This document shows, piece after piece, positions 1-5,021 of a stretch of DNA of 5,021 bases. Under the pieces are notes generated by a model. That model was given only the letters and a program-made list of their open reading frames with translations, ran no database searches and was not told where the DNA came from. The translations under genes and the position numbers were made by a program. The DNA lies in NCBI GenBank assembly GCA_011371325.1, contig DRQV01000001.1, positions 1-5,021 on the forward strand. The letters are read 5' to 3'. The DNA comes from Thioploca sp. GTDB lineage: Bacteria; Pseudomonadota; Gammaproteobacteria; Beggiatoales; Beggiatoaceae. How positions within the stretch are numbered: position 1 is the stretch's first letter; each line of letters starts with the position of its first letter.

Positions 1-2
1 GA

Positions 3-32
3 TTAGGTTTAACCTATGGAACAGCAAATGCT
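3..32 (+). other. C-terminal part of a Sec signal peptide (SYLF protein)
   Basis: The visible codons read L-G-L-T-Y-G-T-A-N-A before D-S-I-D. Small residues at -3 and -1 (Ala, Ala) followed by an acidic mature N-terminus fit signal peptidase I cleavage between bases 32 and 33. The n-region and most of the hydrophobic core are outside the window, so this is inferred from the cleavage region only. Confidence 0.6.
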
Positions 33-665
33 GATAGTATAGATGAGTTATTCGTTGCAGAGGTTCCATCAATCGATGAAGTTAATGCTGATATTGTTAT
101 TTACCAGCAAATTTTGGAAGATATTATTGATAAAAAAATACCCAAATCTTTATTAAGAAATGCTGAAGGTATTGTAGTAGCTAAAGTAAAAAAAGGTGGT
201 TTTTTAGTTGCTATCCAAGCTGGAAAAGGTTTGATGACTTTACGCAAAGGTTATGATTGGAGCAATCCATCCTTAATAACAGTTTCTAGTGCTAGTTTGG
301 GTTTGCAAGCTGGTTTAGAATCAAAAGATATAGTTTTAATTTTTACTCGCAGTAAATTAGCAAGAGATATTTTAAATGCTAACTTAAAATTAGGAGCCGG
401 GTTAGATTTAACTGTTGGTCCTTTAGCTACTGATGTTGGTACTAAAGAAGTATTTGATAAAGAAATTTACTATTATTCCGATGGAGTTGGTATATTTGCT
501 GGTGTATCTTTAAAGGGTTCATCAATGGCATCTGATGACCTTGCTAATGAAGGTTTATATGGCAAAAAAGTTACCTCTGATGATATATTCAGTGGCAGAG
601 CTAGTACTAATGCAAACGCTGTTACTAAATTAAAAGAAATGTTACAAGAAAAAGCCCCCAAATGA
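3..665 (+). CDS. SYLF-domain (Ysc84/DUF500) lipid-binding protein, secreted, 5' partial
   Basis: The reading frame is open from base 3, so the true start is left of the window; 220 residues are visible. The first visible residues, LGLTYGTANA, look like the tail of a signal peptide with an A-N-A cleavage site before the Asp coded at 33-35. The mature protein would have about 210 residues. The family signature is clear: IPKSLLRNAEGIVV at the domain start, KKGGFLVAIQAGKG, then WSNPSLITVSSASLGLQAG, and near the C-terminus YSDGVGIFAGVSLKG followed by ANEGLYGK. SYLF domains bind phosphoinositides or other lipids in the proteins studied; bacterial members are mostly periplasmic or envelope proteins without a defined role. 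I infer a periplasmic location; an outer-membrane lipoprotein is not supported, because no lipobox Cys is seen near the cleavage site. A TTG at 114 is in frame but lies inside the conserved protein and is not the start. The stop overlaps hisE by 4 bases, so the two are probably co-transcribed and translationally coupled. Confidence 0.85.
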   Translation, partial: LGLTYGTANADSIDELFVAEVPSIDEVNADIVIYQQILEDIIDKKIPKSLLRNAEGIVVAKVKKGGFLVAIQAGKGLMTLRKGYDWSNPSLITVSSASLGLQAGLESKDIVLIFTRSKLARDILNANLKLGAGLDLTVGPLATDVGTKEVFDKEIYYYSDGVGIFAGVSLKGSSMASDDLANEGLYGKKVTSDDIFSGRASTNANAVTKLKEMLQEKAPK

Positions 666-979
666 GTGATGTTTTACTGCAATTATCTCAAATATTAGAA
701 CAACGTAAGATGGCTGATCCAAATGAATCTTATGTTGCCAGCCTATATTCCGATGGTCTTGATAAAATTTTAAAAAAAATTGGTGAAGAAGCTACTGAAA
801 CAGTTATTGCAGCCAAAAATGGTAGCGATAAAGAATTGATTTATGAAATGGCTGATTTGTGGTTTCATACTCTAATATTATTAAGCCATCAAAATATAGA
901 ACTAAAAACAATTTTAGATGAATTGGAACGTCGGTTTGGTTTGTCTGGATTGGAAGAAAAAGCTAGGAGGGAGAAATGA
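662..979 (+). CDS. hisE: phosphoribosyl-ATP pyrophosphatase HisE
   Basis: This 105-residue protein has the usual length of stand-alone HisE. The enzyme hydrolyses phosphoribosyl-ATP to phosphoribosyl-AMP and pyrophosphate, the second step of histidine biosynthesis in the cytosol. It shows the all-alpha NTP pyrophosphohydrolase signature: KIGEEATETVIAAK with E43 and E46, followed by E62-x-x-D65 in YEMADLWFH. These acidic residues bind Mg2+ in the family. SYVASLYSDGLDKILKK at about 23-39 is also typical. The ATG overlaps the TGA of the SYLF gene (ATGA, 662-665), and no clear Shine-Dalgarno precedes it, so translation probably depends on coupling. The stop overlaps the next gene in the same way. 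It is not fused to HisI, and hisI and hisF are not its immediate upstream neighbours, unlike many his operons. Confidence 0.95.
   Translation: MSDVLLQLSQILEQRKMADPNESYVASLYSDGLDKILKKIGEEATETVIAAKNGSDKELIYEMADLWFHTLILLSHQNIELKTILDELERRFGLSGLEEKARREK
965..970 (+). promoter_or_regulatory. ribosome binding site of the HIT-family gene
   Basis: A perfect AGGAGG lies inside the end of hisE, 5 bases before the ATG at 976. It supports that start and suggests the gene is translated well on its own as well as by coupling to hisE. Confidence 0.85.
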
Positions 980-1320
980 ATATAGACTGTTTATTTTGTA
1001 AAATTATTGCCGGAGAATTGCCTTCTGAACAAGTTTATAGTGATAACAAAGTAGTAGTGTTTAAGGATATTAATCCTAAAGCTCCTATTCACTTGTTGAT
1101 TGTGCCACGAGAACATATTATCAGTCTTAATGAGCTGGATAATGATGATTTGACAATACATATGATGCGATTATTGCCAAAACTCGCTAAAGATCAAGGT
1201 TTAAATGGTGGATTTCGTACTGTAATTAATACTGGGCCAGCTGGTGGGCAAATAGTTTTTCATTTTCATATCCATTTATTAGGTGGTGGCGACTTAGGTG
1301 GAGCTGGATTTGCCATGTAA
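976..1320 (+). CDS. hinT: HIT-family purine nucleoside phosphoramidase (HinT-like)
   Basis: This 114-residue protein has the size of bacterial HinT. The family hydrolyses adenosine phosphoramidates and acyl-adenylates such as lysyl-AMP; the physiological role in bacteria is loosely defined. The histidine triad is H96-F-H98-I-H100-LL, with H98 the expected nucleophile. It follows GPAGGQIVFHF, where many homologues have GGQEVYH or GGQVVFH. The N-terminus CLFCKIIAGELPSEQVYSD carries a C5-x-x-C8 pair which, with H47 in PREHI and a triad-region His, may bind zinc as in many HIT proteins. INPKAPIHLLIVPREHI is the conserved core. The ATG overlaps the hisE TGA by 4 bases. A hisE-HIT pair is common in betaproteobacteria, where tatA often follows; here no tat gene follows and a hairpin comes 10 bases after the stop. 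Confidence 0.9.
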   Translation: MNIDCLFCKIIAGELPSEQVYSDNKVVVFKDINPKAPIHLLIVPREHIISLNELDNDDLTIHMMRLLPKLAKDQGLNGGFRTVINTGPAGGQIVFHFHIHLLGGGDLGGAGFAM

Positions 1321-1328
1321 GCTAAATT

Positions 1329-1369
1329 TTCGTTCTTAGCATAATATAATGTTAGGAACGGATTATTTT
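1329..1369 (+). terminator. probable intrinsic terminator after the SYLF-hisE-HIT operon
   Basis: Arms at 1331-1341 (CGTTCTTAGCA) and 1350-1360 (TGTTAGGAACG) pair over 11 positions, two of them G-U, and two further pairs (one G-U) extend the base to 1329-1362. The 8-base loop is TAATATAA. A T-rich but interrupted tail (ATTATTTTC) follows. Its place 10 bases after the HIT stop fits an operon end. The broken T-tract lowers certainty; it could instead be a 3'-end stabilising hairpin. Confidence 0.55.
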
Positions 1370-1391
1370 CAATAAATATTTCTTAACCAAG

Positions 1392-1410
1392 GCGATTAAA
1401 ATTTTATCGC
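1392..1410. repeat. short inverted repeat in the pilU upstream region
   Basis: GCGAT (1392-1396) and ATCGC (1406-1410) flank an A/T core that contains the palindrome AAAATTTT. An 8-base palindrome, TCCATGGA, follows directly at 1411-1418. This could be a protein-binding dyad or part of a structured leader for pilU. The sequence shows symmetry only; a function is not established. Confidence 0.35.
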
Positions 1411-1465
1411 TCCATGGATCTTATCCAACATAACTAAAACTTTGTGGTTTTGGCATTTTTCAGTA

Positions 1466-1487
1466 AGAGTTAAAAACCTTTAACTTT
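1466..1487. repeat. hairpin-forming inverted repeat in the pilU leader
   Basis: AGAGTTAAA (1466-1474) and TTTAACTTT (1479-1487) form a 9-pair stem with one G-U and a 4-base AACC loop, ending 16 bases before the Shine-Dalgarno of pilU. It is A/T-rich and weak. I saw no convincing promoter between 1321 and 1516: the best -35-like hexamer, TTGGCA at 1450-1455, has no good -10 at proper spacing. Confidence 0.35.
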
Positions 1488-1503
1488 CATTAATAATTAA
1501 GAA

Positions 1504-1508
1504 AAGGA
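1504..1508 (+). promoter_or_regulatory. ribosome binding site of pilU
   Basis: AAGGA ends 8 bases before the ATG at 1517. This favours that ATG over the in-frame ATG six codons later (M7), which has no such site. Confidence 0.75.
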
Positions 1509-1516
1509 ATACAGAT

Positions 1517-2665
1517 ATGGAAAGAGATGAAGCCATGGGCTTTATGATTAAGTTGTTAAAACTGATGACGAAAGAAGGTGGTTCGGATTTATTTATAACT
1601 GCCGCTTTTCCTCCAGCAATGAAGCTTAAAGGTAAAATGACTCCAATGACGAAAAAAGCCTTGACTGCTGGAGATTCGATGGCTTTAACTCAGTGTATTA
1701 TGAATGATAAGCAGCTAAAAGAGTTTGAAGAAACTCAGGAATGTAATTTTGCTATTCATCCACCTGGTTTAAGTAGATTTCGAGTTAATGCTTTTGTCCA
1801 ACAAGGTTGTCAAGGCGTAATCATGCGTATTATCGAAGCTGAAGTACCAGACTTTGATAAGCTAAATTTACCACCAGTCTTGAAAGAAGTAATTACCGCT
1901 AAGAATGGTTTGATTATTATGGTTGGTGGCACTGGTTCTGGTAAATCTACCACTATGGCAGCTCTAATCGATCATCGAAATCGTAATTCATATGGCCATA
2001 TAATTACTCTTGAAGACCCAATTGAATATGTTCATCCACATAAAAATTGTTGCATCATGCAACGGGAAATTGGAGTGGATACAAAAAGTTGGGAAGCAGC
2101 TTTACATAATACTTTGCGACAAGCTCCCGATGTAATTTTACTGGGTGAAATTAGAGATGCTGAAATCATGAATTTTGGAATGGAATTTGCCCAAACTGGC
2201 CATTTAGCTATGGGAACTTTACACGCTAATAATGCTAACCAAGCTATTGATCGTATTATTGGTTTTTTTGATATAGATGTCCAAAAGAAGATGTTGGCCG
2301 ATTTATCCTTAAATTTAAAGGCTGTAATTTCCCAACGTTTGATTAAAACTGTAACTGGAGGTCGAGCTGCGGCTATTGAAATTTTGCGTAATTCCCCTCT
2401 TATTTCTGAATTAATTGCTGTTGGTGATGTGGGTGGGATTAAACCAATTATGGCAAAGTCTTCTGATTTAGGTATGCAGACTTTTGACCAAGCATTATTT
2501 ACATTAGAACAAGAGGGTCGTATTAGTTATGATGAGGCAATTGCTAATGCTGATTCACCAAATGAATTACGTTTAAAAATCAAGTTAGAAGGGAAAGATG
2601 CTAAAGGTGGTTTAGGTCCATCTGATCTTAAATTAATTGAAAAAGATGAAAAAAGGGGACATTAG
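1517..2665 (+). CDS. pilU: type IV pilus retraction ATPase PilU
   Basis: This is a complete 382-residue secretion/PilT-type ATPase. PilU is a cytoplasmic hexameric motor that works with PilT at the pilus base to strengthen retraction, serving twitching, adhesion and DNA uptake. Visible motifs are GSDLFIT at 22-28, the PAS-like N-domain ending about residue 110, Walker A G137-GTGSGKST-145, the Asp box LEDPIE (165-170), Walker B region PDVILLGEIRD (204-214) and the His box TGHLAMGTLHANNANQ (227-242). The last of these, with GMQTFDQALF (319-328) and the C-terminal tail after LRLKIKLEGK, separates PilU from PilT. The N-terminus MERDEAMGFM resembles betaproteobacterial PilU. Some positions differ from the usual form, for example FFD where I expect FFP (250-252). 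No pilT lies directly upstream, although pilT-pilU pairs are common. The gene faces thiD and probably has its own promoter in the 196 bases upstream. Confidence 0.95.
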   Translation: MERDEAMGFMIKLLKLMTKEGGSDLFITAAFPPAMKLKGKMTPMTKKALTAGDSMALTQCIMNDKQLKEFEETQECNFAIHPPGLSRFRVNAFVQQGCQGVIMRIIEAEVPDFDKLNLPPVLKEVITAKNGLIIMVGGTGSGKSTTMAALIDHRNRNSYGHIITLEDPIEYVHPHKNCCIMQREIGVDTKSWEAALHNTLRQAPDVILLGEIRDAEIMNFGMEFAQTGHLAMGTLHANNANQAIDRIIGFFDIDVQKKMLADLSLNLKAVISQRLIKTVTGGRAAAIEILRNSPLISELIAVGDVGGIKPIMAKSSDLGMQTFDQALFTLEQEGRISYDEAIANADSPNELRLKIKLEGKDAKGGLGPSDLKLIEKDEKRGH

Positions 2666-2677
2666 TATCTCTTTTTT
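2649..2677 (+). terminator. weak terminator-like hairpin at the pilU end
   Basis: An A6-G4 run (2649-2658) inside the last codons can pair with TCTCTTTTTT (2668-2677), with two G-U pairs and a 9-base loop containing the stop codon. The T6 run sits in the 3' arm, as in A-tract/U-tract terminators. The core has few strong pairs, so termination efficiency is doubtful. Confidence 0.35.
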
Positions 2678-2701
2678 AATTCTCAATTCAAATTGTAATA
2701 T

Positions 2702-2775
2702 ATTCCATTGGGAAATACTATAACAAATTGATGCAATTCGTTATGAATTAATTTATAGTATTTCCAACGAGGAAT
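2702..2775. repeat. 74-base imperfect inverted repeat between convergent pilU and thiD
   Basis: GGAAATACTATA (2711-2722) is matched perfectly by TATAGTATTTCC (2754-2765). Outside this 12-base core the symmetry continues: ATTCC at 2702-2706 pairs with GGAAT at 2771-2775 and a TTG/CAA segment lies between, with one small gap. The arms are therefore about 21 and 22 bases. The 31-base centre holds two alternative small stems sharing one arm: AATTG/CAATT (2726-2738) and AATTC/GAATT (2735-2749). The right end touches the thiD stop codon (2775-2777). TAT flanks both sides (2699-2701 and 2776-2778). No T-run follows either arm, so it is not a standard intrinsic terminator. It may be a bidirectional mRNA 3'-end structure or a small MITE- or REP-like element; one copy cannot decide. 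Confidence 0.6.
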
Positions 2776-3548
2776 TATTGGTTTTTACTAATATTTCTAA
2801 CCCGAATTGGAAAATGCTGACCAACACCAGGTTTATAACCATTATTTAAGCTATTCCAAGTATAGTTTTGAGCTTTGGCTACTGCGGTTACAATATCCTT
2901 TCCACAAGCTATATTGCCAGCTAAACTAGCTGCGAATGTGCATCCAGAACCATGATAGTTATATGGTAAACGAGTCCAAGTCCATGATTGAACTCCATAC
3001 AATGTATTAATCACTTTATCGGTTGTTTCATGAGTACCAGTGATACAAACATGTTGACAGCCAGATTCGATTAGTTTTTTTGCTGCAATTTCTAGTTCGT
3101 TTTCTCCAGTTAAAATTCTAGCTTCTAAACTATTTGGGGTAATTATAGTAGTTAATGGTAATATTTTATTTATAATTGCGGTACAGATATTTTTTTGAGT
3201 TAATAATTGCCCACTGCCAGATGCTAATACTGGGTCTAAAACTATTGATATATCTGGATATTTTATTAATACTGATTGTACTGCTTCCACAATTTCTTCA
3301 TTGCCCAATAATCCTATTTTACAAACAACAATTGACATATCTTGTAAAACAGCTTCGGCTTGTTCAGCAATTAGGTATCCAGAGAGTGGTAAATTTGTTA
3401 GCACTTTGGAGCTATTTTGCACAGTAATACAAGTTATAACTGGTGTAGTATGGCATCCATGTTGAGCAAGAGTTTGAATATCTGCACATAAACCAGCTCC
3501 ACCAGATGGATCGTTACCAGCAATTACTAATACAGTAGGTGGATGCAT
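2775..3548 (-). CDS. thiD: hydroxymethylpyrimidine/phosphomethylpyrimidine kinase ThiD
   Basis: This complete 257-residue ribokinase-fold enzyme is of normal ThiD length. It phosphorylates 4-amino-5-hydroxymethyl-2-methylpyrimidine (HMP) and then HMP-phosphate to HMP-diphosphate for thiamine synthesis in the cytosol. Motifs: AGNDPSGGAG at 10-19 (usually AGSD or AASD), Q44 in ITVQN, which matches the pyrimidine-binding Gln of Salmonella ThiD, KIGLLG (77-82), DPVLASGSG (105-113), TPNSLEAR (137-144), GTHE (171-174) and the anion hole YHGSGCT (198-204), with C203 as in ThiD rather than the Asp of pyridoxal kinases. The C-terminus NYTWNSLNNGYKPGVGQ is of the betaproteobacterial type. It starts 33 bases after the ABC permease stop. 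No strong Shine-Dalgarno is visible and there is no room for a TPP riboswitch, so it probably depends on the ABC promoter. No ThiE domain is fused. Confidence 0.95.
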   Translation of the reverse strand: MHPPTVLVIAGNDPSGGAGLCADIQTLAQHGCHTTPVITCITVQNSSKVLTNLPLSGYLIAEQAEAVLQDMSIVVCKIGLLGNEEIVEAVQSVLIKYPDISIVLDPVLASGSGQLLTQKNICTAIINKILPLTTIITPNSLEARILTGENELEIAAKKLIESGCQHVCITGTHETTDKVINTLYGVQSWTWTRLPYNYHGSGCTFAASLAGNIACGKDIVTAVAKAQNYTWNSLNNGYKPGVGQHFPIRVRNISKNQ

Positions 3549-3581
3549 TTAAAAGTTCTTTTGTAATAGTAAACTATCTTC

Positions 3582-4340
3582 TTATTGAATTCGTTCTGCA
3601 TCCAATCGATAAGTGCTTAACATTAAAAATAACCCAATCATCAATAGATAAAATACCACATCAGCAGTGCTAAACAAACCTTGTAGTAAAGACTGATAAT
3701 GATTAGTAATCGACCAGTAACTAAGACTGAAAATATCGTCTTGAGCTTCTGTTATATTTCCACCCCAATCGAGCATCCATAATAGTAAAAAAGTTCCAAA
3801 AGTACTAATAGCTGCTACTGTCGGATGCGAAGTTAAAGTTGATATATATAACCCTATGGCTATCAAAACACCAGAAAATAAAATTAAACCTAACAAACCA
3901 GATAATAATTGTCCAAAATCCAAAGTTCCACCTAATAACAATGATAACGGCATCAGCATCAGCATAGCTAACATTATTAAGAAAAATGCCATTAATCCCA
4001 AAAACTTACCTAAAATAATGTTACCCATTGAGATTGGGGCTGATAATAACAGAGGTAAAGTATTATTACGTCGTTCTTCGCTGATAAGACGCATGGTTAA
4101 TAATGGAGTGGCCAATAAAAATATGATGGCAATCCAATCAAATAAAGATGTTATTACAATTGAAGTTAAACCGGAAGCATTAGGATCACTGGCTAAGTTC
4201 GTTTGCACTTCTGGTTGTAAAAACCATTCGACTAATACGGCAAAAAACCAACCTAAAATTATTTGAATTGCCCCTAAAATACTCCAAGCTAGTGGTGAAA
4301 TAAATAAACTACGCAATTCTCGTGATGCAATTACCCACAT
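3582..4340 (-). CDS. ABC-2 type transporter permease (GldF-like)
   Basis: This complete 252-residue inner-membrane protein has about six hydrophobic segments, roughly at residues 18-39, 62-82, 108-136, 143-168, 172-190 and 226-243. The cytosolic loop LISEERRNNTLPLLLSAPIS (85-104) is the hallmark of ABC-2 permeases, where SEER..GT.E.LL..P is usual and contacts the ATPase. The opening WVIASRELRSLFISPLAW and the ending YRLDAERIQ match the proteobacterial GldF-like group. It would pair with the ATPase encoded just upstream; the substrate is unknown. In gliding Bacteroidetes the GldA-GldF-GldG complex supports motility, but proteobacterial relatives have no settled role, so I give no symbol. The start is set by the TAATG overlap with the ATPase stop and by an AGGGGGA site 7 bases upstream. 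The GldG-like gene that often follows is not present; thiD comes next. Confidence 0.9.
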   Translation of the reverse strand: MWVIASRELRSLFISPLAWSILGAIQIILGWFFAVLVEWFLQPEVQTNLASDPNASGLTSIVITSLFDWIAIIFLLATPLLTMRLISEERRNNTLPLLLSAPISMGNIILGKFLGLMAFFLIMLAMLMLMPLSLLLGGTLDFGQLLSGLLGLILFSGVLIAIGLYISTLTSHPTVAAISTFGTFLLLWMLDWGGNITEAQDDIFSLSYWSITNHYQSLLQGLFSTADVVFYLLMIGLFLMLSTYRLDAERIQ

Positions 4341-5021
4341 TAGGCAATCCCCCTAGTTATTAAATTATCTTCATTAGTTAAATCTACAAATATTTGTTCC
4401 AAAGTGCGTTGTTCTGGTATTAATTCATATAATCTCCAATTATTAGCAACTGATTGTTCTACTAAAGTTTCCACAGGGCTATTTTCAATACTATGTTGAA
4501 TACGAACTTTATTATCTTCAAATATTTCCACTGATTCAATATATTGGATTTGTTCTAATTTTTCTATACTTGGTAAATTATGAAATTTTGCTTGTAAATA
4601 AGTTGACTGCATTTGATTAAGTAAGCCATCAATAGTATCGTTTAAAATAAACTGGCCACGATTAATAATTTGTACATGACTACACACAGCTTGTACTTCT
4701 GGTAGTATATGAGTTGATAAGATTACACTATGTTCTTTTCCCAAACGACGAATTAAAGCTCTAATTTCCCGAATTTGAATCGGATCAAGCCCAATAGTTG
4801 GTTCATCTAAAATAACTACTTGTGGATTATGAATAATAGCCTGAGCAATCCCAACTCGTTGCTGATAACCTTTAGATAAATTACCTATCAAACGTTTAGC
4901 AACAGCGTTTAAACCACATTGTTCAATAGCATGGCTAACTGCATAAGCAACGGCTGAACTTGGGATATGATGTAATTTGGCACAAAACTGTAAATATTCA
5001 TCAACCCGCATTTCCTTATAA
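4340..5021 (-). CDS. ABC transporter ATP-binding protein (GldA/CcmA type), N-terminus outside the window
   Basis: The frame stays open to the right edge, reading Y-K-E before the Met at 5009-5011. That Met lies in the family's conserved LY.EM.V.EYL.F segment just after the Q-loop, so it is internal and the true start, with Walker A, is beyond 5021. About 226 residues are visible. Counting from that Met: signature LSKGYQQR (45-52), Walker B VVILDEP (65-71), D-loop GLD (74-76) and switch His H101 in LSTHILPE. After about residue 125 comes the variable C-terminal region typical of GldA/CcmA ATPases of multidrug- or export-type ABC-2 systems. It hydrolyses ATP on the cytosolic face and drives the permease encoded next. 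The stop TAA shares one base with the permease ATG, so the pair is translationally coupled. The substrate is unknown. Confidence 0.9.
   Translation of the reverse strand, partial: YKEMRVDEYLQFCAKLHHIPSSAVAYAVSHAIEQCGLNAVAKRLIGNLSKGYQQRVGIAQAIIHNPQVVILDEPTIGLDPIQIREIRALIRRLGKEHSVILSTHILPEVQAVCSHVQIINRGQFILNDTIDGLLNQMQSTYLQAKFHNLPSIEKLEQIQYIESVEIFEDNKVRIQHSIENSPVETLVEQSVANNWRLYELIPEQRTLEQIFVDLTNEDNLITRGIA
4348..4354 (-). promoter_or_regulatory. ribosome binding site of the ABC permease
   Basis: On the minus strand AGGGGGA ends 7 bases before the permease ATG at 4340, inside the last codons of the ATPase gene. It is G-rich in an A/T-rich setting, which makes it stand out, and it supports the chosen start. 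Confidence 0.65.

Noticed and set aside
473..661. 62-codon minus-strand ORF opposite the SYLF gene
   Set aside because: It lies wholly antisense to a well-conserved coding sequence, has no recognisable family and no supporting ribosome binding site.
1450..1475. Sigma-54 promoter for pilU based on TGGCA at 1451-1455
   Set aside because: The GG at 1452-1453 is not followed by GC at the required 10-base distance.
3176..3427. 83-codon plus-strand ORF opposite thiD
   Set aside because: The sequence is leucine- and isoleucine-rich low complexity from the reverse of an A/T-rich gene, and thiD on the other strand has all its motifs intact.
3549..3581. TPP riboswitch before thiD
   Set aside because: Only 33 bases separate thiD from the permease, too few for a TPP riboswitch, and no conserved CUGAGA-type element is seen.
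3856..4266. 136-codon plus-strand ORF opposite the ABC permease
   Set aside because: The asparagine- and lysine-rich translation is what the complement of hydrophobic membrane codons gives in this base composition. The permease is clearly the real gene.
1..5021. Defence system, prophage, insertion sequence, CRISPR or tRNA
   Set aside because: All long frames are explained by recognised housekeeping, pilus or transporter genes. No transposase, integrase, array of spaced repeats or cloverleaf was seen.

Overview
The window looks like a piece of an AT-rich proteobacterial chromosome, most likely betaproteobacterial. GC is roughly one third by eye. The lineage call rests on remembered family features. 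The PilU has the N-terminal MERDEA...FM opening and the LRLKIKLEGK C-terminal extension that I associate with betaproteobacterial PilU. The ThiD has DPVLASGSG, TPNSLEAR, GTHE...NTLY and YHGSGCT. hisE next to a HIT-family gene is also a common betaproteobacterial arrangement. No mobile element, CRISPR array, rRNA or tRNA gene was recognised. Coding density is high and no gene-free stretch exceeds 200 bases.

Left block, + strand (3-1320): three genes joined by two 4-base ATGA overlaps. They are a secreted SYLF/Ysc84-type lipid-binding protein whose start lies left of the window, then hisE (second step of histidine biosynthesis), then a HinT-like purine nucleoside phosphoramidase. A stem-loop at 1329-1362 probably ends this operon.

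Middle, + strand (1321-2665): a 196-base intergenic region with several short inverted repeats, then a complete pilU, the accessory retraction ATPase of type IV pili. It has a good ribosome binding site and no pilT immediately upstream. A weak terminator-like hairpin overlaps its stop codon. The 109 bases before the convergent thiD hold a striking 74-base imperfect inverted repeat (2702-2775).

Right block, - strand (5021-2775, read leftwards): an ABC transporter ATPase of the GldA/CcmA type whose N-terminus and Walker A lie right of the window, a six-helix ABC-2 permease of the GldF type coupled to it by a TAATG overlap, and thiD 33 bases further on. The three appear to form one transcription unit. 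The GldG-like partner often found after such a permease is absent here, with thiD in its place.

I see mostly housekeeping and envelope genes and no convincing new system. The points most worth a second look are the 74-base inverted repeat, the SYLF-hisE-HIT coupling, and the ABC pair without its usual GldG partner.
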